DNA of 47,064 nucleotides from JAPLMI01 sp043798375. Its GTDB lineage: Bacteria > Omnitrophota > Gorgyraeia > 2-01-FULL-45-10. This document shows positions 38,915 through 46,830 of the stretch, piece after piece. The position numbers and the translations under genes are program-made. The notes under the pieces were generated by a model. It was not told where the DNA came from, did not search any database, and worked only from the letters and a program-made list of their open reading frames with translations. The DNA is taken from contig JAZDOS010000024.1 in the NCBI GenBank assembly GCA_043798375.1, forward strand, positions 1 to 47,064, in the 5' to 3' direction. Every line of letters starts with the position of its first letter. Within the stretch, counting starts at the first letter, position 1.

Positions 38915-39652
38915 CTACGCTTCCAATTCGTCCAGTATTCCCGTAACCGTCTCGGCCAGATATTCTACCGCCGGGATGACCCTTTCATAGACCATCCTCT
39001 TCGGGCCGATGACGCCTACGCGGCCCGTGACCTTGCCTTTTTTCTTATACCCCCGGGTCACGATACTGCACTCGCTCAGGTAATTCAGCTTATTCTCTTT
39101 ACCGATGTGAATCGCCAGGCGGCCGTCCTCGGAATCGCCGCTTAAAAGGTCGAGTATGCCGCGCTTCTCTTCCAGGGACCTGAGAAGCGTGGTAAGCTTC
39201 TTTAAATCCCTGAACTCCGGCTGTTCTACGATATGGCTCGCCCCATCCATATATAATTTATGGTATTCCGAGAACATATTGATGCCGACATAGTTTGTTA
39301 TGGAGGAAATAAGATGAGTGGTGCGCTCCAGGACGTCTTCCAGGGACTGCATCGCCTGATGATACTCGTTCTTTATCGATTTGACCGTCTCCGGATTGAC
39401 GTTCCTTATCCGCATGATCAAATCTATATAATACCTGTATCCCCTGTCTGTAGGCATTCTTCCGGCGGACGTGTGGGGATGGGTTATAAGGCCTCTCTCC
39501 TCAAGATCGGCCATGACGTTCCGGATAGTGGCGCTCGAAAGTCCGAGGGACTTCGCAACGTAACGGGAACCGACAGGTTCGGCCGTTTCGATATAGCGCC
39601 TCACTATTATCGCGAGCACTTCTTCTTCTCTTTTTCTCGGATCTTTGAACAT
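38915..39652 (-). CDS. hrcA: Heat-inducible transcription repressor HrcA, short form
   Basis: HrcA binds CIRCE and represses the dnaK operon. The N-terminal winged helix is present: RRYIETAEPVGSRYVAKSLG, SSATIRNVMADLEERGLI, HPHTSAGRMPTDRGYRYYID. The protein is 245 residues, whereas most HrcA proteins are about 340. SSITNYVG (near 116-123) is followed almost directly by LYMDGASHIVEQPEFRD, so about 90-100 residues of the central domain are absent. The C-terminus (VTGRVGVIGPKRMVYERVIP) is intact. A perfect CIRCE sits upstream, so function as repressor is likely. Confidence 0.93.
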   Translation of the reverse strand: MFKDPRKREEEVLAIIVRRYIETAEPVGSRYVAKSLGLSSATIRNVMADLEERGLITHPHTSAGRMPTDRGYRYYIDLIMRIRNVNPETVKSIKNEYHQAMQSLEDVLERTTHLISSITNYVGINMFSEYHKLYMDGASHIVEQPEFRDLKKLTTLLRSLEEKRGILDLLSGDSEDGRLAIHIGKENKLNYLSECSIVTRGYKKKGKVTGRVGVIGPKRMVYERVIPAVEYLAETVTGILDELEA

Positions 39653-39668
39653 ATCTTACCTCTATTGC

Positions 39669-39728
39669 ACCATTAGCCCTTCGGCAAACTCATGGCTAAT
39701 GGTGAGCAAGGCCCGCCTTTGGCGGGCC
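39669..39728 (-). promoter_or_regulatory. Structured 5' leader of hrcA
   Basis: Two strong hairpins stand between CIRCE and the hrcA start. One is GGCCCGCC-AAA-GGCGGGCC (39728-39710), the other ACCATTAGCC/GGCTAATGGT (39703-39694 with 39678-39669). The second resembles a degenerate CIRCE (TTAGC...GCTAA). No T run follows the first. A folding-dependent control of hrcA translation, or a second HrcA site, is possible. Confidence 0.5.
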
Positions 39729-39739
39729 GCGCCGAACCA

Positions 39740-39773
39740 TTAGCACTCTACACCAATGAGTGCTAAATGTCAA
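39740..39773 (-). promoter_or_regulatory. CIRCE operator and hrcA-grpE-dnaK promoter
   Basis: A perfect CIRCE, TTAGCACTC-N9-GAGTGCTAA, spans 39740-39766. It overlaps a promoter TTGACA (39773-39768), 17-nt spacer, TAGAGT (39750-39745) on the minus strand. The -35 box overlaps the hflX stop codon. HrcA bound here would block the operon until heat or misfolded protein releases it. Confidence 0.95.
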
Positions 39774-40867
39774 GAATTTTCATGCCTGTCCGCTTTTAAG
39801 AAAACGCGAATGCTGTCTATAAGCTCGCCGAATCCTTCTTTCTTCATCGCGGATATGGCGGCAGCGCCCCCGAAACTTTCCTTCATCCTCTCTATCCGGC
39901 CCGGTTCGGTTACCTTGTCTATCTTATTTAATACGGTAAGGATGGGTTTATTCTGCGCGCCTATCTCGGCCAGCACTTTAAATACTGCGTCGGACTGTTC
40001 AACCGCTTTTGGATGGCTGATGTCTATGATGTGCAGCAACATGTCCGCCTCGGTCACTTCTTCAAGGGTCGCCTTGAAAGCCTCGATGAGGTGGTGCGGA
40101 AGTTCGTTCAGAAATCCGACCGTATCTATGAAGAGGATCTCGCACCCGTCCGCGGCAAGCCTGAACCTTCTCACCGTAGGGTCGAGCGTCGCGAACATCT
40201 TATCCCTGACGGCCGCGTCGGAGCCGGTAAGGCTGTTCAATAATGTCGACTTTCCGGCGTTTGTGTAGCCGATTATGGCGATGGCCGGCACCGAGAACTT
40301 CTTGCGCTTTTTTCTCATCATCTCCCGCCGCTTATGCAGGCCCTCAAGCTCTCTCTTAAGCTTAAAAACTCTCTCTTTTATGCGGCGCCTGTCGATCTCG
40401 AGTTTCTTCTCGCCCGGCCCGCTCGTCCCTATGCCGCCGCCCAACCGGGACATCTCTACGCCCTTTCCGGTAAGCCGCGGCATGAGATACAAGAGCTGCG
40501 CCAGCTCCACCTGGATCTTGCCCTCACCGGTGTGGGCGCGCTTTGCGAATATGTCGAGGATAAGCTGTGTCCTGTCTATCACTCTCTTGCGTATCAGGTC
40601 CTCCAGGTTTTTCTGCTGGGTACCGCTTAAATCGTTATTGAATATGACAAGATTTATATTATCTGCGGCGCAGGCTGCGCTTAATTCCTCCGCCTTACCC
40701 GTACCGATGAAACACGCGGGAGTCGGCTCATGCCTGCGGACTATCTCTTCCCTGATGACCTTGGCGCCAGAAGACCTGGCAAGCTCGGCCAGCTCCATAG
40801 ACCGCTCCTCCGCCGACCAGGCTTCGTTCTTATGAAAATCGACTGTGACTAGTAATGCCCGCTCCAA
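39770..40867 (-). CDS. hflX: Ribosome-associated GTPase HflX
   Basis: HflX splits stalled or heat-damaged ribosomes. Its 365 residues comprise the N-terminal HflX domain (with FIGTGKAEEL and FNNDLSGTQQKNLEDL), the MPRLTGKGVEMSRLGGGIG segment with GTSGPGEKKLEIDRR, and a GTPase domain with GYTNAGKSTLLNSL, DTVGFLNELPHHL and TVLNKIDKV. The start codon is a TTG two bases after the miaA stop. Its stop lies inside the heat-shock promoter. Neighbouring miaA is the usual partner, as in many genomes. Confidence 0.94.
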   Translation of the reverse strand: MERALLVTVDFHKNEAWSAEERSMELAELARSSGAKVIREEIVRRHEPTPACFIGTGKAEELSAACAADNINLVIFNNDLSGTQQKNLEDLIRKRVIDRTQLILDIFAKRAHTGEGKIQVELAQLLYLMPRLTGKGVEMSRLGGGIGTSGPGEKKLEIDRRRIKERVFKLKRELEGLHKRREMMRKKRKKFSVPAIAIIGYTNAGKSTLLNSLTGSDAAVRDKMFATLDPTVRRFRLAADGCEILFIDTVGFLNELPHHLIEAFKATLEEVTEADMLLHIIDISHPKAVEQSDAVFKVLAEIGAQNKPILTVLNKIDKVTEPGRIERMKESFGGAAAISAMKKEGFGELIDSIRVFLKADRHENS

Positions 40868-40868
40868 A

Positions 40869-41783
40869 TTATCCGGCCTCTTTGGCTATTTTACGCACTG
40901 CCTGAGCAGCGCTTGTTTTACCGAGGTCGATCCACTCGATCCTGCGATCGCCCCTGAACCACGACAGCTGGCGTTTCGCGAAACGCCGCGTATTCCTCTT
41001 CAAAAGCTCCTTCGCCGTCTCGAGGCCGTAATCCCCGTCGAGATATCCGGCGATCTCCTTGTAGCCCAGGATCCCTTTTGCCGTCCTGGATAATCTTTTC
41101 CCTTTAAGCCTTTTAACCTCACGGACGAGGCCCGAGGAGAACATCTTTTCAACGCGTGAATTTATGGACGCGTATATTTCTTCTCTCGGCTTAATAAACC
41201 CGTAAATTTTGACGTCATAACGATCCGACAGTCCTCTTGTCCGGCTTTTAAGCTCGGTCATCGTCTTTGCGGTAGCGTTATAAATCTCAAGCGCTCTTAT
41301 GATCCGCCGCCTGTCGTTCGGGTGAATAAGGCGCGCTGACCCGGGATCGATTTTATAAAGTTTTTCATGAAGTTTTCCGGAGCCGTGTTTAATCGCAAAT
41401 TCTTCCATCGATTTGCGGAACTTCATGTCGGCTTTCGGCGACGGAAAGAGCCCGTCGATAAGCCCTTTTACATAAAGGCCGCTCCCACCCGCCACGATGG
41501 GGATTTTTTTGCGGCGGATCACCTCTTCTATTATTTCGGAAGCCTTAATCCTGAAATCGGCGGCGCTATATTCCTTTTTCGGATCGAGCGATCCTGTCAA
41601 ATAATGTTTTACGGATCTCTTTTCGGCGGAATCCGGCGCCTGGCTCAATACGGCCATACCTTTATATATCTGCATCGAGTCGCTGGAGATTATTTCGCCG
41701 CCAATCCTTTTGGCCAGCTTTACGGCAAGGGCCGTCTTTCCGATGGCGGTAGGCCCTACTATAAAAATTATTGCTTGAGGCAT
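40869..41783 (-). CDS. miaA: tRNA dimethylallyltransferase
   Basis: MiaA adds dimethylallyl to A37 of tRNAs reading UNN codons. It is 304 residues long. The P-loop is VGPTAIGKTALAVKLAKR, followed by ISSDSMQIYKGM with the catalytic Asp, VAGGSGLYVKGLIDGL, and HPNDRRRIIRALEIY. RNTRRFAKRQLSWFRGD binds tRNA. Its ATG lies within the last codons of the SPOR gene (16-nt overlap). With miaB two genes upstream, both enzymes of the ms2i6A modification are together. Confidence 0.96.
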   Translation of the reverse strand: MPQAIIFIVGPTAIGKTALAVKLAKRIGGEIISSDSMQIYKGMAVLSQAPDSAEKRSVKHYLTGSLDPKKEYSAADFRIKASEIIEEVIRRKKIPIVAGGSGLYVKGLIDGLFPSPKADMKFRKSMEEFAIKHGSGKLHEKLYKIDPGSARLIHPNDRRRIIRALEIYNATAKTMTELKSRTRGLSDRYDVKIYGFIKPREEIYASINSRVEKMFSSGLVREVKRLKGKRLSRTAKGILGYKEIAGYLDGDYGLETAKELLKRNTRRFAKRQLSWFRGDRRIEWIDLGKTSAAQAVRKIAKEAG

Positions 41784-42523
41784 ATCTTAGTATTGTAACC
41801 TTTGGCCATTAGGCGGCTCGCGAGCGCCTCGGCGCTGTCTTTGGATTGCAGCTTGCCGGCCTTGACACGGTAGAGCCTGTCGCCGGAGCCTGCAGGCACC
41901 TCAATGAAGCTGTCGAAACCTTCTATGGATAGTTTCCTGGCCAGCCTGTCGGCATTCCTGCTATTCTTGAAAGAACCGACCTGGACCGATGCGTAGCCGC
42001 TCGACTCCCCCCTGGGAACGTCTCTGGGCATAATTCCGGGTTGTTCCTCGTCGGATGCATTTATATCGCATTCTCTTATTCTGGATTTCACAATAACGAT
42101 ATTTTTATCATTGGGAAAATTCCGCAATATTTCATTATAAATTTTCGCGGCGCCGTCCTTCCTGCCTTCCAGAAAATAAGAATCGCCTATCCCTACATTG
42201 GCATCGAAAACGCGCGGCGAGCCGGGATACTTGTCGATTATGGCGCGGAAAGATCCCCGCGCGTCGCCGAATTTGTTCAATTTTAACTCGCTTAAGCCCT
42301 TAAGATAATAAACCTCATACGCCTTGCGCGGCCCCGATTTTATCAGAGCCCGGGCGGCGGACGCGGCGTTTTCGTACCGGCCTTCGAGAAACAGTTTCTC
42401 GGCCTCCGTTATGTCAGGGCCGGCATAAGCTGAAAGTAAAAAGTAAAAATTAAAAAGTAAAAAGCACAGGGTAAAAGGTAAAACGCTTAAATTATTTTTA
42501 AATTTTCCCTTTTTCCTTTTCAT
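41768..42523 (-). CDS. Exported TPR-like protein with C-terminal SPOR domain
   Basis: This 251-residue envelope protein has a basic start (MKRKKGKFKNN), a hydrophobic core and an AYA cleavage site, which make a signal peptide to about residue 34. Tetratricopeptide-like helices follow (about 37-145: EAEKLFLEGRYENAASAARA, FLEGRKDGAAKIYNEIL). The SPOR domain (about 172-250: YASVQVGSFKNSRNADRLA, LYRVKAGKL) binds denuded glycan at division sites in this family. The signal peptide core is encoded by heptamer repeats. It overlaps miaB by 4 nt and miaA by 16 nt. Confidence 0.88.
   Translation of the reverse strand: MKRKKGKFKNNLSVLPFTLCFLLFNFYFLLSAYAGPDITEAEKLFLEGRYENAASAARALIKSGPRKAYEVYYLKGLSELKLNKFGDARGSFRAIIDKYPGSPRVFDANVGIGDSYFLEGRKDGAAKIYNEILRNFPNDKNIVIVKSRIRECDINASDEEQPGIMPRDVPRGESSGYASVQVGSFKNSRNADRLARKLSIEGFDSFIEVPAGSGDRLYRVKAGKLQSKDSAEALASRLMAKGYNTKICLKQ
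42432..42480. repeat. Heptamer tandem repeat (NNNNGTA-like)7
   Basis: Seven 7-nt units: GAAAGTA, AAAAGTA, AAAATTA, AAAAGTA, AAAAGCA, CAGGGTA and AAAGGTA. In gene sense they are TACTTTT-like, and they encode the hydrophobic signal-peptide core (LPFTLCFLLFNFYFLLS) of the SPOR protein. Confidence 0.85.
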
Positions 42524-43818
42524 ATCATTCTTCCTTTCAATACATAAGGCGCGATAACGTCGACATGAACGTTAACCGGTTTTCCGATGAGGTGCCTGGG
42601 GCCCTTAAAGACGACTATCTTATTGGACCTGGTCCTTCCGGCCAGGACGGATGCTTCTTTTCTATTTATTCCGTCTACGAGAACATCCACAACCTTCCCT
42701 TCGAGGGGCCTGTTGCGCTCCAACGAGATCTCACCCTGAAGCTTGAGAAAAGTTTTTAACCTCGCGGACTTTTTCTCTTCAGGGACATCATCCTTCAGTT
42801 TTGCCGATTTCGCCGGCGGCCTGGGGGAATATTTAAAGGCAAACGCGCCGTCAAACTTTATCTTTTTTATAATCTCTATAGTATCTTTAAAATCTTTTTC
42901 GGCCTCGGACGGGAAGCCCGCTATAATGTCGGTTGTCATCGCGCCGTCGGGAAGTATCTTTTTATAATTGTCCGCGAGTTTTAGATATTTATCCCCGGTA
43001 TACCCTCTGTTCATAAGCCTCAATATCCTGTCAGACCCCGATTGCAGCGGAAGATGGAGGTGTTCGCATACTTTTTCGAGGTCCCTCATCGCCTTAAAAA
43101 GATCCGTCGACGCGTCCTTCGGATGGCTCGTCATGAATCGTATCCGCTCGATTCCTCTAACCCGGTTAAGAGACTCCAGAAGTTTCACAAACCCTGTACC
43201 CTGATATGAATTGACATTCTGCCCGAGAAGCGTTATTTCTTTGAATCCTCTCGCCGCGAGGTTTTTGACTTCTCTGATTATATCCTTCGTATCGCGGGAC
43301 CTTTCCCTGCCGCGGACGTACGGCACTATACAGTAAGAGCAGAAATTATCGCATCCTTCTCCTATCGAAACATACGCTTTGAAACCGCCTTCCCGATATT
43401 CCGGAAATAACTCCGGCCTTTTTTCATTCACCTTTTCGGCCGCGATTATCGGGCACCTGTTCTTAACGACATCCTTTATAATGGCCGGAATGTCGCTCTC
43501 ATTTCCCGGCCCGCATACAAAATCCGCCAAAGGCGCCCTCTCCACAGCCTTTGCTTTGTAGCTTTGCGCCGTGCATCCCATAAGCCCGATAACAAGCCCG
43601 GGCTTTTTCTTTTTAAGGTTTTTAAGTTCCGCGATATTGCTGAAAAGCCTCTCTTCGGCGTGCTTCCGCACAGAGCAGGAATTGAATATTATAACATCGG
43701 CCTTCTCGATAGAGCTCGCCTTCCTGAATCCGTTCTCAAGCAGGAGCCCCATCACAAATTCCGAATCCCGCGCGTTCATCTGACAGCCGAAAGTCCGGAT
43801 GTAGATTTTTTTGGGCAT
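42520..43818 (-). CDS. miaB: tRNA-2-methylthio-N6-dimethylallyladenosine synthase
   Basis: MiaB adds the methylthio group to i6A37 with two iron-sulfur clusters. The N-terminal domain has three Cys (TFGCQMNARDSE, FNSCSVRKHAEE, LMGCTAQ). The radical-SAM triad is in EGCDNFCSYCIVPYVRGRER, and a TRAM domain closes the protein. The ATG at 43818 (MPKKIYIRTFG) matches the family start; another ATG ten codons upstream (MSKESKGYKN) lies inside the recombinase gene and is less likely. The recombinase reads into the first codons of miaB, so the normal upstream region of miaB has been replaced. Confidence 0.95.
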   Translation of the reverse strand: MPKKIYIRTFGCQMNARDSEFVMGLLLENGFRKASSIEKADVIIFNSCSVRKHAEERLFSNIAELKNLKKKKPGLVIGLMGCTAQSYKAKAVERAPLADFVCGPGNESDIPAIIKDVVKNRCPIIAAEKVNEKRPELFPEYREGGFKAYVSIGEGCDNFCSYCIVPYVRGRERSRDTKDIIREVKNLAARGFKEITLLGQNVNSYQGTGFVKLLESLNRVRGIERIRFMTSHPKDASTDLFKAMRDLEKVCEHLHLPLQSGSDRILRLMNRGYTGDKYLKLADNYKKILPDGAMTTDIIAGFPSEAEKDFKDTIEIIKKIKFDGAFAFKYSPRPPAKSAKLKDDVPEEKKSARLKTFLKLQGEISLERNRPLEGKVVDVLVDGINRKEASVLAGRTRSNKIVVFKGPRHLIGKPVNVHVDVIAPYVLKGRMI

Positions 43819-45446
43819 ATTTTTGTAACCTTTTGATTCTTTTGACATTGCAGTTTCTTTTCCGTTTCCGAAAACAAAAAATTAAATGGGGCAAAAAGAA
43901 AAAAAGAAATTCTTTTCGGGGGCAAAGCACCGCCGACGGCGGGGTCGATTTTGATGTTTTTAAAAAGCAGCCCGGCGAGCTGTTTTTTAGTAGCAAAGTC
44001 TATTTTTTCTTTGCTGTCATCATAGCCATCAAGAAAGTCTTTTACTCTGTTTATATAGCCCTCTGAACGTTCCCTTTCAATTTCTCTAAGTTCATATCCC
44101 GCAAGGAGTTTCTTTGAGTTTTCTTCTTCGCTTCTAAGTGTCCCTATTTTCTCGCGGTAAACGTCCTCGCCAAGCAAATTTTCCAGATAAGCGTCTGTAA
44201 GTTTTGATTGTTTTTCTTGGTTATTTTTTAGCTTATCTTTGACTTCGGAGAAGTCAATTTTGGCGTTTTCGCCAAAATAAGGAAAATTTGCGCCGTTTTG
44301 CAAAGTCCCTGTCGTCCATCGGCTCTGTTTTAGACGTTCATTTTGGATTAACTGGGCAACCATCTTCGTTGCCTCCGGCTCAATATCCTCTGCCTTCACT
44401 GCCCTGTTGCTACAGTTAATATGGCTTGGATGAGGACCGGAGCAACGATACCAGCGTTTCTTCCGGTTTAAACGATGGTTTGATATGGATGATACGCCTG
44501 TATATCTGTGATTGCACTTGGCACAAGTGATAAGCCCTGTCAAAAGATACTCTTGATTTTTTGCTCTCGGTCGCCACGTTCGTGTCTTATTCGCTAACAG
44601 CTTCTGAACCTCTGCGAAATCTTCCTCGTCAATTATCGGCTTATGCCGTCCCTGCGCAACAAGAATTTTTGAAGGATCATTTCTGATATATTTGTAATGC
44701 TTTTTGGTCTTCTGGTTTTTGTCATAATGCTTTTTATTCCAGACAATCTTTCCGGTGTAGATTTGGTTTTTAAGGATATCACAGACAAACTTGTTGTAAA
44801 ATTGCTTGCCTGTCCTTGTCTTGTAGCCCTTTTTATCTAAGTATCCAGCTATATCGTGCGTACTCTTGCCGGAAATATACATCGTGTATATCAACTTAAC
44901 GATATTAGATTCCCTGTCCTCTACCTCTAATAGCTTCTTATCTTTGTTGTAGGCATATCCGAATGGCGCAAAGCGTGCCCCTTGCCAATTGCCAAGTTGA
45001 ACGCCCTTAATCATCCCGGGGAACACCCGTTCTGCAATTCTATTCCTCTCAAACTCAGCGAAACTACCCAACTGCTGAAACATTAACTTCCCCGCTGATG
45101 TAGTAGTATCAAACGGCTCTGCTGCTGATTTAAAAGCTACACCATACGAAGAAAGCTCGTCCACCAACATAAGCAAATCTTTAAGATTGCGACTAAAGCG
45201 ATCTATCTTGTGAACCAATACAAGCTCAAACCTCTTTGCCCTCGCATCAGCAAGCAACTGTTGCAAAGCAGGGCGACGTGTAGAATATGCGCTTATGCCG
45301 TCATCGCAATAAACTTTGAAAACTTCATAACTTTCGCGTATGGCGAAAGACTCCAGATATTCGCGCTGAACTTCAAGGGAATATCCTTCATTAGCTTGAT
45401 CCTCGGTAGACACACGTAGATAAAGCGCAATATTTTGTTTGTTCAT
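43776..45446 (-). CDS. Large serine recombinase / integrase
   Basis: This 556-residue site-specific recombinase has a resolvase catalytic domain (about 5-150) with the nucleophile Ser13 in LYLRVSTEDQ and the VHKIDRFSRNLKDL arginines. A recombinase domain (about 165-280), a zinc ribbon (CAKCNHRYTG, then YRCSG and NCSN, about 310-350) and a coiled coil (about 390-460) follow. The last residues, after FLFAPFNFLFSE, come from sequence that enters miaB; the stop is 43 nt inside miaB. The coding sequence is visibly AT-richer than miaB. Six bases separate it from the DUF1016 gene upstream. It is probably the integrase of a mobile element. Confidence 0.93.
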   Translation of the reverse strand: MNKQNIALYLRVSTEDQANEGYSLEVQREYLESFAIRESYEVFKVYCDDGISAYSTRRPALQQLLADARAKRFELVLVHKIDRFSRNLKDLLMLVDELSSYGVAFKSAAEPFDTTTSAGKLMFQQLGSFAEFERNRIAERVFPGMIKGVQLGNWQGARFAPFGYAYNKDKKLLEVEDRESNIVKLIYTMYISGKSTHDIAGYLDKKGYKTRTGKQFYNKFVCDILKNQIYTGKIVWNKKHYDKNQKTKKHYKYIRNDPSKILVAQGRHKPIIDEEDFAEVQKLLANKTRTWRPRAKNQEYLLTGLITCAKCNHRYTGVSSISNHRLNRKKRWYRCSGPHPSHINCSNRAVKAEDIEPEATKMVAQLIQNERLKQSRWTTGTLQNGANFPYFGENAKIDFSEVKDKLKNNQEKQSKLTDAYLENLLGEDVYREKIGTLRSEEENSKKLLAGYELREIERERSEGYINRVKDFLDGYDDSKEKIDFATKKQLAGLLFKNIKIDPAVGGALPPKRISFFLFAPFNFLFSETEKKLQCQKNQKVTKICPKKSTSGLSAVR

Positions 45447-45452
45447 GATATT

Positions 45453-46451
45453 TTAAATTAACTTTCTTAACTGTGCCTGTAGTTGTTTTTTGTCCGGCAG
45501 GTACAACTGATACTTGGATACAAAAAGCTTGTTGGAAATACCACCCAAGGCATACTCCACCAATACCTCATCTTTATCGGCGGCAAGAATTATGCCGATA
45601 GGCCCCTTATCGTCTAAAGCCATCTCTTCTTTTTTGAAATAATTCAAATACATGTTCATCTGACCAACATCAAGATGATCAACGTTGCCGATTTTTAAAT
45701 CAACGAGCACGAAGCATTTTAAAATACGGTGGTAAAAAACAAGGTCAATGTAATAATGTTTATTGCGAAAACTTATTCTATACTGCCTACCGACAAAAGC
45801 AAAACCCTTCCCTAATTCCAGAAGAAACATTTGCAGATTATCAATAATGCGCTGTTCTAGTTCTTTTTCTGAGTAGGCATGGCTTTGGGGTATTTTTAAA
45901 AATTCCAAAACATACGGCTCTTTAACAATATCCGCGTCTTTTTCTATCACATGGCCGGACTTCGATAGCGCCATTACAGCCTTTTTATCTTTGCTTAAGG
46001 CCAACCGCTCAAAAAGCATAGCATTTATCTGCCTGCTTAATTCTCGAACCGACCAATTCTCGCGCAAGCACTGCTTTTCGTAAAACCCGCGGGCTAAATC
46101 ATCCGTCACCCCCAACAACTCTACGAAATGGCTCCAGCTTAATTTTCCAGACAGTGTCTGGATTTTTGGATACTTCAAATAAAATTGACGCATAATATAT
46201 ACATTACTCCGGCTAAAACCTTTGCCGTAACGCTCCGATAAGTCTCTTGATATATGGCTTAACAAATCTGAGCCATAATCAGCGCGTTCACTGCCGTGTT
46301 GCTCAAAATCTACGATTTCTTTGCCGATATGCCAATATGTCGTAACGAGAATATTATTAACAGCAACATAAGCCTTGTGCCGCCCTCTGGCAAGAATGTC
46401 TCCGATATTTTTAATAAGATTATGGTAACCGCTCTGGATGCTCTTCGTCAT
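45453..46451 (-). CDS. DUF1016 (YhcG-type) PDDEXK nuclease-like protein
   Basis: This 332-residue protein has an N-terminal DUF1016_N region (about 15-150: TTYWHIGKEIVDFEQHG, YGSDLLSHISRDLSERYGKG, SHFVELLG). The C-terminal nuclease domain (about 190-330) has YIDLVFYHR and VLVDLKIG, a PDDEXK-like D-DxK trace, and GPIGIILAADKDE. The family is common in mobile and defence-type loci, but its target is not established. The ATG at 46451, with AGGAGG four bases before it, is preferred over the adjacent TTG. It stands between a small helix-turn-helix gene and the recombinase. Confidence 0.9.
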   Translation of the reverse strand: MTKSIQSGYHNLIKNIGDILARGRHKAYVAVNNILVTTYWHIGKEIVDFEQHGSERADYGSDLLSHISRDLSERYGKGFSRSNVYIMRQFYLKYPKIQTLSGKLSWSHFVELLGVTDDLARGFYEKQCLRENWSVRELSRQINAMLFERLALSKDKKAVMALSKSGHVIEKDADIVKEPYVLEFLKIPQSHAYSEKELEQRIIDNLQMFLLELGKGFAFVGRQYRISFRNKHYYIDLVFYHRILKCFVLVDLKIGNVDHLDVGQMNMYLNYFKKEEMALDDKGPIGIILAADKDEVLVEYALGGISNKLFVSKYQLYLPDKKQLQAQLRKLI

Positions 46452-46482
46452 CAATCCTCCTGTAATTTAATTTTCCTGTTTA

Positions 46483-46656
46483 CTACTTTAATGCATTCTG
46501 CCATTTTTTAATATTTAAAACATCTTTATCAGTAAACACAGGGTAGTTGCGATAATCACGCTTTGGCTTAATCCATTCTTTCTTAATCCAGTAGTAAAGA
46601 GTCTGCCGTGCAATACCTAATTCTTTTGCTAACTGGCTTATATTATATTTTTTCAT
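46483..46656 (-). CDS. MerR/excisionase-like helix-turn-helix protein (minus copy)
   Basis: This 57-residue protein starts MKKYNISQLAKELGIARQ and continues TLYYWIKKEWIKPKRDYR, the helix-turn-helix and wing of MerR/excisionase proteins, ending with KKWQNALK. It is nearly identical in its first half to the divergent gene at 46831. It heads the operon HTH-DUF1016-recombinase. Its small size and position fit a recombination directionality factor or an element repressor; which of the two is not decidable from sequence. Confidence 0.85.
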   Translation of the reverse strand: MKKYNISQLAKELGIARQTLYYWIKKEWIKPKRDYRNYPVFTDKDVLNIKKWQNALK

Positions 46657-46665
46657 AACATACCT

Positions 46666-46821
46666 ATATTACACTTTTAGACAGTTTATGTCAAGATGTA
46701 TTTTAGGGGAAAAATTGGCTCGTAGCGCAAGGAGCGGAAATCCGAAGGATTGAAGCCTGAGCAACGAGACAATTTTCCCCCTAAAATACATCTTGACATA
46801 AACTGTCTAAATGTGTAATAT
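46666..46821. promoter_or_regulatory. Divergent mirror-image promoters in a long inverted repeat
   Basis: Both strands carry TTGACA, a 17-nt spacer and TAATAT: -35 at 46694-46689 and -10 at 46671-46666 on the minus strand, -35 at 46793-46798 and -10 at 46816-46821 on the plus strand. Arms 46678-46717 and 46770-46809 match at 39 of 40 positions as inverted copies. Each carries the dyad GACAGTTTATGTC across the -35 box. The 52-nt centre (46718-46769) begins GCTCGT and ends ACGAGA, and contains a small AATCC-GAA-GGATT hairpin. Confidence 0.9.
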
Positions 46822-46830
46822 AGGCGTGCT

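Noticed and set aside
43156..43176. TCTAACCCGGTTAAGA in miaB, similar to the palindrome in rmlD
   Set aside because: It encodes residues at a normal position of MiaB, has only one imperfect hairpin and no extra residues, so it looks coincidental.
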